In this document: positions 24,101-29,599 of the stretch, in pieces | Layout of the letters: every line of letters begins with the position of its first letter | How positions within the stretch are numbered: the stretch's first letter is position 1 | Source: Nematostella vectensis | Taxonomy: Eukaryota; Cnidaria; Anthozoa; Actiniaria; Edwardsiidae | Assembly: GCF_932526225.1 (NCBI RefSeq) | Contig: NC_064036.1 | Location: 16,702,953 to 16,766,952, forward strand | DNA: 64,000 bases | Reading direction: 5' to 3' | Program-made: the position numbers and the translations under genes | The notes under the pieces: generated by a model | Databases searched by the model: none | What the model was told of the DNA's origin: nothing | What the model saw: only the letters and a program-made list of their open reading frames with translations

Positions 24101-27100
24101 TTCAGTTACCCTTCGCCCTCCACTCCCCCTGTCCAGTTACCCTTCGTCCTCCACTCCCCCCTGTCCAGGTACCCTTCGGCTTAATTCCCCCGTTCAGTTA
24201 CCCTATGTCCTCAACTCCCCCTTCTTCCTCCACTCCCCCTGTTAAGTTACCCTTTGTCCTCCACTCCCCCTGTCCAGTTAACCTTCGTCCTCCACTCCCC
24301 CTGTCCAGTTACCCTTCGTCCTCCACTTTCCCCTGTTCAGTTACCCTTCATCCTCCACTCCCCCTGTCCAGTTACCCTTTGTCCTCTACTCCTCCCCGTT
24401 CAGTTACCCTTTGTTCTCCACTCCCCCTGTCCAGTTACCCTTCTTCCTCCACTCCCCCTGTTCAGTTACCCTTCATCCTACACTCCCCCCTGTCCAGTTA
24501 CCCTTCGTCCTCCACTCCCCCTGTCCAGTTACCCTTCGCCCTCCACTTTCCCCTGTTCAGTTACCCTTCATCCTCCACTCCCCTGTCCAGTTACCCTTCG
24601 TCCTCTACTCCTCCTGTCCAGTTACTCTTCGTCCTACACTCCCCCCTGTTCAGTTACCCTTCGTCCCTCACTCCCCCTGTCCAGTTACCCTTCGTCCTCC
24701 ACTCCCCCCTGTCCAGTTACCCTTCTGCTTAATTCCCCCGTTCAGTTACCCTATGTCCTCCACTCCCCCTTCTTCCTCCACTCCCCCCTGTTCAGTTACC
24801 CTTCATCCTCCACTCCCCCTGTCCAGTTACTCTTCTTCCTACACTCCCCCTGTCCAGTTACTCTTCTTCCTCCACTCCCCCTGTTCAGTTACCCTTCATC
24901 CTCCACTCCCCCTGTCCAGTTACTCTTCTTCCTCCACTCCCCCTGTTCAGTTACCCTTCATCCTCCACTCCCCCTGTCCAGTTACTCTTCGTCCTACACT
25001 CCCCCTGTCCAGTTACTCTTCTTCCTCCACTCCCCCTGTCCAGTTACCCTTCGTCCTCCACTCCCCCCTGTTCAGTTACCCTTTGTCCTCCACTCCTCCC
25101 TGTACAGTTACCCTTCGTCCTCCACTTCCCCTGTCCAGTTAACCCCTCGTCCATCACTCCCCCCTGTTCAGTTACCCTTTGTCCTCAACTCCCCCTGTTC
25201 AGTTACCCTTCGTCCTCCACCCCCCTGTCCAGTTAACCTTCGTCCTCCACTCTCCCTGTCCAGTTACCCTTCGTCCTCCACTCCCCCTGTCAAGTTACCC
25301 TTCGCCCTCCACTTTCCCCCTGTTCAGTTACCCTTCGTCCTCCATTCTCACCTGCCATCTTTCTGAAACCCTTCCCTCCCTTCTTGAAGTGGCACTTTGT
25401 TTACTGATTCAACTGACCCGATATTTGTTGTATAAGATAGTAACAAAAGTCATCTTGATATTCAACACGAAAATTACGAAAGTATTTAATAGTCTCTTTT
25501 TTTACTGTCACAAAACAGTTCAGCACACGTTCGTGAACGAGGCCTACGACAACGACAACATGACTATGTCAGAGCCAAGCCGACAGCCGACCACTGCTAC
25601 TGATAATGTGCCACATGCATTGTCCGCCGAGCCAAGCGTCTTTTACGCAGGTGGGGGATTATTATCATTATCAACATTACCGTCACCATCACCTCATCGT
25701 CACAGTCACCATCACCTCATCGTCAGAGTCACCATCACCTCACCGTCACAGTCACCATCACCTCATCGTCAGAGTCACCATCACCTCATCGTCACAGTCA
25801 CCATCACCTCATCGTCAGAGTCACCATCACCTCACCGTCACCATCACCTCACCGTCACCATCACCATCACCTCATCGTCACAGTCACCATCACCATCACC
25901 TCTTCGTCACAGTCACCGTCACCATCACCTCATCGTCACAGTCACCGTCACCATCACCTCATCGTCACAGTCACCATCACCTCATCGTCAGAGTCACCAT
26001 CACCTCACCGTCACCATCACCATCACCTCATCGTCACAGTCACCATCACCATCACCTCTTCGTCACAGTCACCGTCACCATCACCTCACCATCACCTTAT
26101 CGTCACAGTCACCGTCACCATCACTTCATCGTCACCATCAACTCATCGTCACATTCACCGTCAACATCACCATCAGCATTACCGTCACCATCACCATCAG
26201 CATTACCGTCACCATCACCATCACCTCATCGTCACCATCATCATCACCATCACCATCATTTCAGCATCATCATATTACCAAACATCGCCTTTACCCCATC
26301 GTCACCATTACCGTCACCAACAGCATCAGCACCACCATCAGCATGAACATCAGCATCAGCAACACCACCAGCATCACCATCAGCAACACCATCATCATCA
26401 TAATAATCATCGTCATCATCATCATCATCATTATATTTTTTTACACCCTTATACAATGACTGCAAACGATTATTTGTTCCGATAAGTTTTTACTTGGAAA
26501 CATCTTAAAAAAGCGCATACGGTCTGGACTCGAGCAAACGCCCAATTTGTCCATCATATGATATGAAGGCCTGTCAATGATACCGTTGCTGTGAAAATAA
26601 AATTCCAAATTTCGAAAGATGGAAGTTTCCAAATTTTGGCAAGGCTGTACGCGAAATAGCGGCTGTTGTTTGTAACTGTTATTTACTGTAATTACTAGAT
26701 ACATGTGTTATTTGCTATAAATACTATATACATGTGTTATATGCTGTAGTTATTAGATGCTGTAATTACTAGATACTTTTTTTTCTTCAAATACCCTAGC
26801 GGTAGCACCGCCTCCATACAGCGCTGCCATGACAACTGGCGTCTACTTTATACCGACCAATCAGAACGGCAGTGTTGCCACAGCCCCACAGTATGCGCAC
26901 CTGTACGCCACGCCCCCTCCCTACCAGGTTACGGCGACACCAGCGCCTGTCGCGACCCATGCCGCGGATACGCTTGGCTCCACTACAAGCATAGGCTCCG
27001 TTACAACACCAACCAACACGGGGTAAGGGTTACTGGTAAATGGTAATTACCGATGCTTTCCATGTTACCCCTGAACAGTGTGACTTTTAACTAATAGCGT

Positions 27101-27889
27101 ATACCACCATTGTTACTATTGTATTTGTTTTTTTACTGAGTTATTCTCCTTGTTTTTGCAGGTCTACGGCGCCTTTTGAACGAGGTGAGTCGGCGAAAAT
27201 TGTGCATAAAAGGAAATACAAGACAAGACGTTTAATTAGGCAATCGAAGGTGTCCCATGCCTACTGTTGACGTGATCCTTTTCTCTTTTTTAGCCAATCG
27301 CCTACCTCCTATTCGTCCCGGTGCGGGTGCCCAGGGCATGCCTACTGTTGACGTGACCGGGAACGCCACTAAAAAGGTCCTTCCGCAGCAGGATGAGGCT
27401 GGTCAGTATGCCAACTTATTATTGAACTTGATTGTTGGATAATTTATAGTCAAAGCGACATTCCGTCGTATTCCTGTCTTGTATTTGCCACTTTAATACT
27501 CCTAATGTACAAGCTTAATGTTTGAGTATTGCTAATTTGCAGGCCCCCTCCCGAACAAAGTCCCATTAACAACAGAGTTTCCGCCAAGCGACCAGCCTAC
27601 TCCGACCCAACCCTCCCCTGTGCGTACGGTGTCCCCCACCCCGAGGGGTTTATCATTCGACACTGACGTTCCCTTCGAGTTTATCTGCCCAATCACAAAC
27701 GAGATAATGAAACACCCCGTATCGATTGCTGATGGATACACGTACGAACGTCGAGCGATTAAATCGTGGCTTCGTCGGAATTCCAACAGCCCGATGACTA
27801 ACGAACCTATTACGGACACAACACTTCGGCCCAACGATCATCTCCGAGCACGGATCGAGGAGTTTGTGTCGACACACTCTCTAGTCTAA
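103..27889 (+). CDS. Gene 1: transmembrane MAM-SRCR(x3)-WSC-CUB(x2) receptor with cytoplasmic U-box (5' partial)
   Basis: Probable cell-surface receptor with an intracellular ubiquitin-ligase domain. Exons: 103-203, 2113-2292, 2558-2648, 2746-3075, 3207-3527, 3634-3764, 3947-4136, 6674-6742, 6855-6949, 8306-8411, 8906-8956, 9809-10018, 10411-10605, 11060-11140, 16054-16389, 22824-22859, 23576-23722, 25519-25650, 26800-27022, 27162-27184, 27294-27401, 27543-27889. All junctions are AG/GT and the frame stays open for 1166 codons to TAA at 27887. In-window residues: MAM 1-124, SRCR 125-447, WSC about 448-537, CUB1 555-689, linker to 716, CUB2 717-828, stalk, membrane helix about 858-879, tail, U-box about 1097-1160. 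Domain edges are mostly phase 1, as expected from exon shuffling. The start codon, signal peptide and MAM N-terminus lie left of the window. Domain calls are from residue patterns; ligand and enzyme activity are unknown. The weakest junctions are the GTTATA donor at 23723 and the GTGGGG donor at 25651. Confidence 0.88.
190..1968 (+). repeat. 31-bp minisatellite, about 57 copies, each with a copy of the exon 5' splice site
   Basis: Unit period is 31 bp, core CACGGGATGTAAGGTAAGG followed by ATACACGTGTGT. The first unit spans the end of exon 103-203 (CACGGGATGTAAG/GTAAGG), so the array copies the exon-intron junction itself. Common variants are GGATAC/GAATAC/GGATGC and CGTG/CGCG/CATG. Nearly the whole intron (204-2112) is this array; the remaining 144 bp hold the acceptor. 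Confidence 0.95.
2258..2540 (+). repeat. 50-bp minisatellite, 5-6 copies, copying the donor of exon 2113-2292
   Basis: GTGACAC-AG/GTAAGCGTG recurs at exactly 50-bp steps (2284, 2334, 2384, 2434, 2484). The first copy is the authentic exon end and donor at 2292/2293. Each unit also carries the coding-strand TGTTAACAYCACGTGG segment, so about 35 nt of exon and 15 nt of intron are copied. Confidence 0.93.
2746..3075 (+). other. SRCR domain 1 (single exon of gene 1)
   Basis: A complete scavenger receptor cysteine-rich domain starting DVRLAGAKASYQGRVEIF and containing WGTVCSDEW, VVCKQLGY, IWLDNVQC, SLDRCQHNGW and VTVVCDI. Six cysteines are present, the spacing of group A domains, although it is encoded by one exon (group A domains are usually split). 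Phase 1 on both sides. SRCR domains bind protein or microbial surface ligands outside the cell; no ligand can be deduced. Confidence 0.93.
3207..3527 (+). other. SRCR domain 2 (single exon of gene 1)
   Basis: Second SRCR domain: VRLSSYPNNTNGGLVEIYH, WGLICYDHW, VACRQVGL, VHLGNVSC, TLASCPHSGWG and AGVVCT. Six cysteines. It diverges from SRCR 1 and 3 in the central loop (no GPG before the W/V-HLGNV strand), so it is not a recent copy of them. Phase 1 on both sides. Confidence 0.92.
3634..4136 (+). other. SRCR domain 3 (two exons of gene 1)
   Basis: Exons 3634-3764 and 3947-4136, joined in phase 0 (WTEQNAR / VVCYELGF), the place where group A SRCR domains are usually split. Blocks seen: VRLFGGRKPSEGRVEIFH, WGTVCEDGW, VVCYELGF, FGPGRGHIWLNNVQC, SLVACGRSNWG and VGVICS; six cysteines. 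The intron begins with a 93-bp copy of the exon end including a second donor (described separately). Closest in pattern to SRCR 1. Confidence 0.92.
3697..3880 (+). repeat. Tandem duplication (about 93 bp) of the SRCR 3 exon end with its donor
   Basis: Copy 1 (to 3789) contains ATCTTCCACCTTGGGGAGT, GGTACGGTCTG and the donor AAGG/GTACGT at 3765. Copy 2 (3790-3880) repeats these with about 10-15% differences and a second AAGG/GTACGT donor at 3858. The donors are 93 nt apart and the sequence between them has no stop in the gene frame. Confidence 0.88.
4137..6673 (+). other. Intron between SRCR 3 and WSC; GC-rich island at 6218-6500
   Basis: Apart from the diverged duplication, this 2.5-kb intron is AT-rich without exon-like sequence. 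From 6218 to about 6420 the composition turns abruptly GC-rich (GCGCGCGGCC, CCGGCCACGCCGG), ending near 6540. Such an island in an AT-rich intron suggests an inserted dispersed repeat of unknown class; I see no clear ends or target duplication. Confidence 0.4.
4230..5420. repeat. Diverged tandem duplication, about 700 bp apart, in a gene 1 intron
   Basis: Two stretches, about 4230-4720 and 4960-5420, share ordered similar blocks: CCGACAAGCTTTGCCCTTG / CTGACAAGCTTTGTACTTG, TCATGGATG / TAATGGATGAAAC, GCAAAGAATATCAATTG / GCAAAGAGCATCAATTG, AAAATAGTCGAC / AAAATAGTCAAC. AT-rich, no coding sequence. An old duplication or two copies of a dispersed element. Confidence 0.6.
6674..8411 (+). other. WSC domain (three exons of gene 1)
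   Basis: Exons 6674-6742, 6855-6949 and 8306-8411. Residues read YVGCYKDS, then KCIRYCQARGYQYSGLEW, ECYCGAL, then YSKYGNASESECASPC, KICGGPYRLSVY. Eight cysteines in the canonical WSC order. WSC domains are putative carbohydrate-binding modules, known from fungal wall sensors and, in animals, polycystin-1 and Kremen (where WSC sits next to CUB, as here). The third intron boundary (YCGAL / YSKYG) is phase 0; outer boundaries are phase 1. Confidence 0.92.
6950..8150 (+). repeat. G-rich minisatellite starting at the donor of exon 6855-6949
   Basis: Imperfect units of about 35-40 bp built from ATCATCTGAGTCTGTGGGAG, GGTAGGGTGG and CCCATGAGTATGGAGGG, about 30 copies, some arranged in larger repeated blocks (for example 7290-7450 and 7620-7760). 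The first unit begins inside the authentic donor context (GTGAGTCTGGGGAGGGG), whose GAGTCTG-GGAGGG motif recurs in the units. Confidence 0.88.
8440..8830 (+). repeat. 27-bp minisatellite in gene 1 intron
   Basis: About 14 units of GGGTTGCGTATTTGCCATAA followed by AGTATAT, starting some 30 bp after the donor at 8412. Later units decay (ACTTGC, AGTTGC). The array is open in more than one forward frame, but this is a property of the repeat, not evidence for a gene. Confidence 0.9.
8906..10605 (+). other. Linker exon and CUB domain 1 (gene 1)
   Basis: Exon 8906-8956 encodes a short Pro/Ser linker (QPVILPSSSPGYPPVRQ). Exons 9809-10018 and 10411-10605 encode a CUB domain: [28 protein letters not shown], then FDYVEIRDG, a Ser-rich loop and SMWIKFTSD plus KGFKLNYYI. 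The second half has no cysteine, so the usual second disulfide of CUB domains is absent. CUB domains mediate protein or sugar binding outside the cell. Confidence 0.9.
9340..9775 (+). repeat. Irregular tandem repeat of about 65-75 bp ahead of CUB 1
   Basis: Blocks AGTCAGTACGAGTTAGCTGG, AACTCAAGTTGTTC, TAGAAATGATAGAATAT and AAGTCCCTAGG recur about five times with indels. It ends about 35 bp before the CUB 1 acceptor at 9808. No coding sequence. Confidence 0.75.
10640..10775. mobile_element. Short hairpin-bearing insertion with 14-bp target duplication (family copy A)
   Basis: Direct repeats ATCTGTGTTATCGA at 10640-10653 and 10762-10775 flank a 108-bp insert. The insert starts with a perfect 29-bp inverted repeat (arms 10653-10681 and 10683-10711, one base between) built on TACACCAAAAACTGGAAATC, followed by TTCATTGTTCTGGTACGAGA and ending GGGCTTTTTGATTTT. 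A second copy in opposite orientation lies at 29358-29530. The long target duplication is more typical of target-primed (SINE-like) insertion than of cut-and-paste DNA transposons. Located in an intron of gene 1. Confidence 0.8.
11060..11140 (+). other. Ser/Thr/Pro linker exon (gene 1)
   Basis: An 81-nt phase 1-1 exon encoding SPTTTLSPVPPTSLPMSS and a short polar tail. It resembles an O-glycosylated spacer between the two CUB domains. No cysteine and no recognisable fold. Exon status rests on a good acceptor (TTCACCTCAG), the GTAAGA donor and frame continuity. Confidence 0.7.
11274..11410 (-). repeat. 3' LTR of the retrotransposon
   Basis: 137 bp, identical to the 5' LTR except at 11403. On the plus strand it runs TGTAATAAGTTGACTTG to AAGTACAACA. 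It is directly flanked on the left by the AGTGA target copy. The gag-pol stop lies 145 bp away. Confidence 0.96.
11411..11421 (-). promoter_or_regulatory. Polypurine tract next to the 3' LTR
   Basis: On the element strand AGAGAAGGGGA sits immediately before the 3' LTR start TGTTGTA, the expected plus-strand primer of LTR elements. Confidence 0.85.
11556..15632 (-). CDS. Gag-Pol polyprotein of the LTR retrotransposon (1358 aa, intact)
   Basis: One open frame for all functions of a Ty3/gypsy element. Gag-like N-terminus (residues 1-180), then zinc knuckles, the second a perfect CCHC (CSNCGKPNHWAKVC from residue 234). Aspartic protease DTGA at D330. Reverse transcriptase about 440-640 with D571 in VDARSGYW and the catalytic pair D633-D634 in ITDDIVVYG, where the usual Tyr of YxDD is Ile. 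RNase H begins near D780 (QVDASQRGLGATL). Integrase has an HHCC finger (about 991-1030) and the triad D1058, D1113, E1147. The C-terminal tail is Pro/Thr-rich. No frameshift separates gag from pol. All key catalytic residues appear present, so the copy may be competent; expression is unknown. Confidence 0.95.
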   Translation of the reverse strand: MAELTGLTSPRMDWNATDLQQALKKFKATVELYFSGPLKSKSEEEKVSYLLIWTGEEGIELVSTWSLTSDEKKKLSTYWEKFEEYVAPKSNFRLARFKLRTLKQKDDEPVDSFIKKVRLLASECRYDNVDEHIIDALIFGSRRPRVQAKLLELDKTLTLAKAIDIARTEEATSAQLQDIRGTNTIPVHATTHKSPSSHPKTHSRENKQIQTCGNCGTSHNVTQKSLCPANGTKCSNCGKPNHWAKVCRSTKPQGPTPRGRGRRGNRNKSKQQINTLSNENASTAPEPLDSPQLYFHSLTIDSMSRQITQALVNIQVNSSNGTLPLLCKIDTGAEGNVIPLSNYKHIYPESLCDIDGKPLSLAPSDTRITAYGGHEVQHYGTCNLTLLHNGQSSPHEFHVVNTTGPTILGLPTCTAMKLVTLNHSLSKDQAEPAEIRPAQVPKDDPEAKAALLRQYADCFEGIGCFSGEFHITLDPTVPAVVHPPRRVPEALQEPLRKELESLVQQGIITKVDEPTDWVNSLVCSTKRNGSIRLCLDPKDLNCAIKRPHHRTPTLDEVLSKLSGSEYFSIVDARSGYWNIKLDQESSLYTTFNSPHGRFRFLRLPFGLICAQDIFQKKVDETFGDLPGVTGITDDIVVYGRNRKEHDNNLKAVMERARETGLKFNADKCKIASKELVFFGHTLIADGLKLDPAKVEAINNMDPSTSLTDLQVFLGMTQYLSRFIPNLASTAAVLWDLTRKSSQFQWCPEHQKAVDDIKKLITSPASLQYFDSTKPVVIQVDASQRGLGATLIQDKGPVEYRSKLLTETERRYSNIEREMLAVVHGLEKFHYYAYGRHVQVHTDHKPLEAIFKKHLASAPPRIARMMLRIQKYDIDIRYVPGKDIPLADALSRLNPSPGDTIAGLDVSIHELHLHLNASPTRITQIQEETRKDTTLHSLRAVIAQGWPNKRAECPELLHPYWNYRDELTVADGLVLKGTRIVIPKTLQPDVLQQLHYAHQGAEKCKLRAKGSVFWANINADIDNMVKSCAPCQHNQSMNTKEPLMPHDVPPRPWHTLASDLFSWNGSPYLLLSDYYSKFPIVRRLTNIQSSTVIAHLKGIFEEHGIPDKLVTGHDTQFTSALFKVFSSTYGFIHTTTSPYYKEANGFIERNVQTVKDLLKKCKESGQDPHLAMLCLRTTPLGHTLPSPAELLNSRIYQSNLPATSRHALLNKPDYDANVKLQARQDRQKSYYDRTSKCLQPVYPQDAVRVFNPLNSKWEPGIVRAVAPTPRSHIVDMANGSTLTRNRRHIRPTGEKLSLNNTSATDDYEPVAEPAPNGNQPPTEPRTSTPGTPAKSTPTQSGPPLRRSTRTVKPPDRLNL
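15703..15720 (-). promoter_or_regulatory. Primer-binding site next to the 5' LTR
   Basis: On the element strand the LTR is followed at once by TGGTGTCAGAAGC. It is complementary to a tRNA 3' end reading CTTCTGACACCA, which matches the acceptor end of tRNA-Leu as I recall it from other animals. The match is an inference. Confidence 0.75.
15721..15857 (-). repeat. 5' LTR of the retrotransposon
   Basis: 137 bp; on the element strand it begins TGTTGTAG and ends ATTACA (TG..CA). Very short for a Ty3/gypsy LTR. It contains the plus-strand motif AACATGGCGGACTACACG, which would include the transcription start region. One mismatch to the other LTR. Confidence 0.96.
15905..16060 (+). repeat. Tandem duplication of the CUB 2 acceptor region
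   Basis: The blocks GGCGTCACACAATACC, ACATGACCATTTTTTTCTG, CTCTAG/CTTATGATGGCGTCACC and ACATGACCAAATTTTTTTTC, TTTTAG/ATTGTAATGGCGTCACAC show two to three copies of a roughly 60-bp unit. It spans the polypyrimidine tract, the AG and the first coding bases of exon 16054. The upstream copy (AG at 15992-15993) would run into an in-frame TAA after six codons. Confidence 0.82.
16054..16389 (+). other. CUB domain 2 (single exon of gene 1)
   Basis: A 336-nt phase 1-1 exon. Residues include GYIQSPRYPNSYPNNMDCRW, VRITVAVFEL, a polar loop, and FALVWFQSNGYGTAKGFYL. Like CUB 1 it lacks the second cysteine pair, and the calcium-site residues of many CUB domains are not obvious. The 3' splice site in front of it has been tandemly duplicated (15930-16060), and the retrotransposon lies 197 bp upstream. 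Confidence 0.88.
16530..20625 (+). repeat. 18-bp minisatellite A, about 225 copies, with higher-order duplication
   Basis: Unit GTGTGAGAGTACGAGAGA (18 bp) with frequent variants ACGACA, ACGTCA, ACAAGA, AGGACA and 14-16-bp short units. The order of variants repeats at an offset of about 1398 bp (for example 17534 with 18932 and 17814 with 19212), showing that whole blocks were duplicated. Because 18 is a multiple of three, long frames of six-residue repeats are open on both strands; I do not consider them genes. Confidence 0.96.
20626..22505 (+). repeat. 18-bp minisatellite B, about 104 copies, directly joined to array A
   Basis: Unit GTGTTATAGTACGAGAAG, much more uniform than array A. It shares the core AGTACGAGA with it and has the same period, so B probably arose from A by fresh amplification of one variant unit (GTGTGAGAGAACGAGAAG at 20610-20630 looks transitional). 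Variants: TTGTAG, AGTTCG, TTCTAG, GAAGTTG. Confidence 0.95.
22506..22823 (+). other. Intron remainder without recognisable content
   Basis: About 320 bp between array B and the stalk exon acceptor (GTTTCAG at 22817-22823). AT-rich, no repeat or coding signal that I can see. Confidence 0.6.
22824..23722 (+). other. Stalk and single transmembrane helix (two exons of gene 1)
   Basis: Exon 22824-22859 (36 nt, VSQPLTKAPTTE) is a short Thr/Pro stalk. Exon 23576-23722 encodes a polar juxtamembrane piece, then about 22 hydrophobic residues starting AGIAVGVCIPIVIVIIVF, followed by the basic stop-transfer REKRKR. This orients the MAM/SRCR/WSC/CUB part outside and everything after it in the cytoplasm. 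The donor after NQG is GTTATA, weaker than the others, but joining to 25519 keeps the frame. Confidence 0.85.
23353..23438. repeat. Perfect 30-bp inverted repeat in the intron before the TM exon
   Basis: Arms 23353-23382 (starting ACAAGGTATAAATCAACAC) and 23409-23438 (its exact reverse complement) are separated by 26 bp. The RNA would form a 30-bp perfect stem. No target duplication noticed; it may be a miniature fold-back element. A C16 run lies at about 23199-23214. Confidence 0.85.
23960..25360 (+). repeat. C-rich minisatellite, unit about 33-34 bp
   Basis: Pyrimidine-rich units CCCCCTGTCCAGTTACCCTT plus CGTCCTCCACT, about 42 copies, with variants GTTCAG, CTTCATCC and CTTCTTCC. It fills most of the intron between the TM exon and the first tail exon. 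Each unit contains a pyrimidine tract followed by CAG, resembling an acceptor, but it is more than 150 bp from the real acceptor at 25518. Confidence 0.92.
25655..26460 (+). repeat. CATCAC/CGTCAC simple repeat array after a tail exon donor
   Basis: Begins within 30 bp of the donor at 25651 and runs as imperfect hexamers and 24-bp units (CATCACCTCATCGTCACAGT), degrading into CATCATCAT near 26460. Low-complexity His/Ser/Pro frames through it are not genes. From 26461 to 26799 nothing else is recognisable. Confidence 0.92.
27255..27360 (+). repeat. Short duplication across the acceptor of exon 27294-27401
   Basis: CCATGCCTACTGTTGACGTGA occurs in the intron from 27255 and, as GCATGCCTACTGTTGACGTGA, in the exon from 27336. 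About 21 bp copied 81 bp apart, spanning the acceptor at 27293. Confidence 0.8.
27543..27889 (+). other. U-box domain, terminal coding exon of gene 1
   Basis: The last 115 codons start with a Pro/Thr-rich spacer and end in a U-box of about 64 residues: FEFICPITNEIMKHPVSI, ADGYTYERRAIKSWLRR, SPMTNEPI, then LRPNDHLRARIEEF and the stop. The block order (F-x-CPIT, hydrophobic-x-x-PV, DGxTYER-x-x-I-x-x-W, S-P-x-T) is diagnostic; His replaces the usual Asp before PV. U-boxes recruit E2 enzymes without zinc. Because the incoming phase (1) fits the tail exons, this exon belongs to the receptor and is not a separate gene. Confidence 0.93.
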
Positions 27890-29357
27890 CTCACTTGACT
27901 CACTTGGTTCGTATACAAGTGCACAAGATACGAATTGATATATCAGACCTACTTTTAGCCCCTTGCAAACAGGGCAGCATTGCTTAACTGATCACAAGAC
28001 AAAGGAAATTCTGGCAAATTTTAACGTGTGTACACAGAGCGTATGTCTTGACGACGCGGGGCTTCATGCAAACCCTTATTCATGTTTAACTTGTTTAACA
28101 AAGTACATGAATGGTTTTAATAGCTGCAAGGGAATCGTGTATTTATGTCAGAATAGATTTTCTCTGAATGAATTTTAAAGCCTTGAAATCAGGTAGAATT
28201 CAAGTGGTAGTCGTGATTTTGAATTCGCTCTACGCCGCGAGTTAGTATTATTGGCACGATAGCAGTCTTGCTTGAGAATCACCGCACAGTGATAAGAATG
28301 CAATTGTTTTATATACTTAAAAGTATTTTACGAAAGATGCAAACAGACTCATAGTTTCTTACCTACGAGTTTATAACGTATATCAAAAAGCGTAAGTCTG
28401 GCCCAAAGGGCTGTTGTCCAAATTATTGGGTCCCTGTGGAATAAATCGCGAAATCGAGGCTTTGATAGGTCGGCGTTAGTCGTTTTGGTCACTCCGATGG
28501 CTGAAGCCTAGCTTTCACGCTCAATATCCACAGGACCCCCATATATGTAAACACATTCACATTTTTGGACATAATATAGGGTGTTGGTCCACACGAAATT
28601 TATAGATAGCCTCTGGAATTGTAGTTGTTAATTGTAATATATATTTTAATATAATGTAAGATAAGATTGAAATAGCCTGCTTTCAATCCAAAACAGCCAC
28701 CAAGATCGCAAGTTTCCTCTAGCAAAAACACCACCTCATGCCTGCTATATGAGGGTATACAGTATCATCTTCCGTGTGTTTCAAGAAATTCTGCATAGAA
28801 CAGCTTTTTCTCTTCACGATGGGCTAAAGGCGCCATAACTTTCGAGATCAAATACGACAAACTAGAACACGCCAACAGGCCAAAGGAATGTGTTTTTTTG
28901 CTGGCGCACCAGTTGTGTGGTTGTTATTGTGGCATAAGATAAAACATTAAAGAATTTGTAAAAAAAAAAACATGGCGATTCATTGATGGATTGGTAATCG
29001 GTGGAAATAACTCATTTCCAACCTTCATTTCTCCTACTCTTGCCTTTCATCATAGTCCATCTCCAATACTCTTCTCGTTCTTCTATTTCCACCACCACAC
29101 CAGCCCCTCCCCCATTCACTGCTATACCTTACTTACTCTCCCTCGCATTATTCAGTCCTCCTCTCTGTCTCTCTACCAAAGAGCCGTAGCTAAATGCTCC
29201 CACCAGCCCCACCCCGAATTTCACGGAAGACGTGGAAGAAAACGGCGTCTGTACCTCACCCTTGAATGAATGAAAAGAAAAAACTAAAACTTCCCCCTCC
29301 CCCGACAACATGTTCTAGCTACGGTTATTTCTCTATGTCTACATTCCTTCGAATAGA
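27890..29357. other. 3' UTR and intergenic sequence without further genes
   Basis: About 1.5 kb after gene 1. Open frames here are short, low-complexity or lack any family pattern. A short A10 run follows ATTAAAGAATTTGT at about 28947, possibly a decayed retroposed tail. Confidence 0.5.
28440..28445 (+). terminator. Candidate polyadenylation signal of gene 1
   Basis: AATAAA about 550 bp after the U-box stop codon. It is the first canonical hexamer I see in the downstream region. No transcript evidence. Confidence 0.35.
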
Positions 29358-29530
29358 ATCAAAAAGCCCAAACTGTCGTGATCTCGTACCAGAACAATGA
29401 ATACACTACACCAAAAACTGAAATTCGACTCTGCCAAATTTTCGTCTTTTATAAGACTTCTTAAGGGCAGACTAAAGAAGTCGTTTTAAAGACGAAAATT
29501 TGGCAGACTCGAATTCCAGTTTTTGGTGTA
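29358..29530. mobile_element. Hairpin-bearing dispersed element (family copy B)
   Basis: Reverse-complement relative of the insert at 10654-10761: AATCAAAAAGCCCAAACTGTC, CTCGTACCAGAACAATGAATA, then ACACCAAAAACTG. It then forms a larger imperfect inverted repeat (outer arms about 29408-29450 and 29489-29529, with an inner stem GACTTCTT / AAGAAGTC). Near-identical flanks TGTCTACATTCC (left) and TGTCTATATTCC (right) may be a 12-bp target duplication. Confidence 0.75.
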
Positions 29531-29599
29531 TTGTCTATATTCCCTCCCTCATTCCTTTTCTAACTTGGCTCGAAAATGCACATTGAACCTCAGTAATTC

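Larger units (their letters stand above)
25519..27401 (+). other. Cytoplasmic tail exons with two PPPY motifs (gene 1)
   Basis: Exons 25519-25650, 26800-27022, 27162-27184 and 27294-27401. The first begins VQHTFVNEAYDNDN, an acidic Tyr-containing stretch. The second contains APPPYSAA (codons at 26808-26819 for PPPY) and TPPPYQVT (26913-26924), both matching the PPxY consensus bound by WW domains such as those of NEDD4-family ligases. The rest is Pro/Thr/Gly-rich and looks disordered. Splice phases 1, 2 and 1 are consistent across the small 23-nt exon. Confidence 0.8.

Noticed and set aside
25179-26459. Pro/Ser/His-rich frames in the C-rich and CATCAC arrays
   Set aside because: Low-complexity translation of intronic repeats; only 25519-25650 inside this span fits the gene frame and splice sites.
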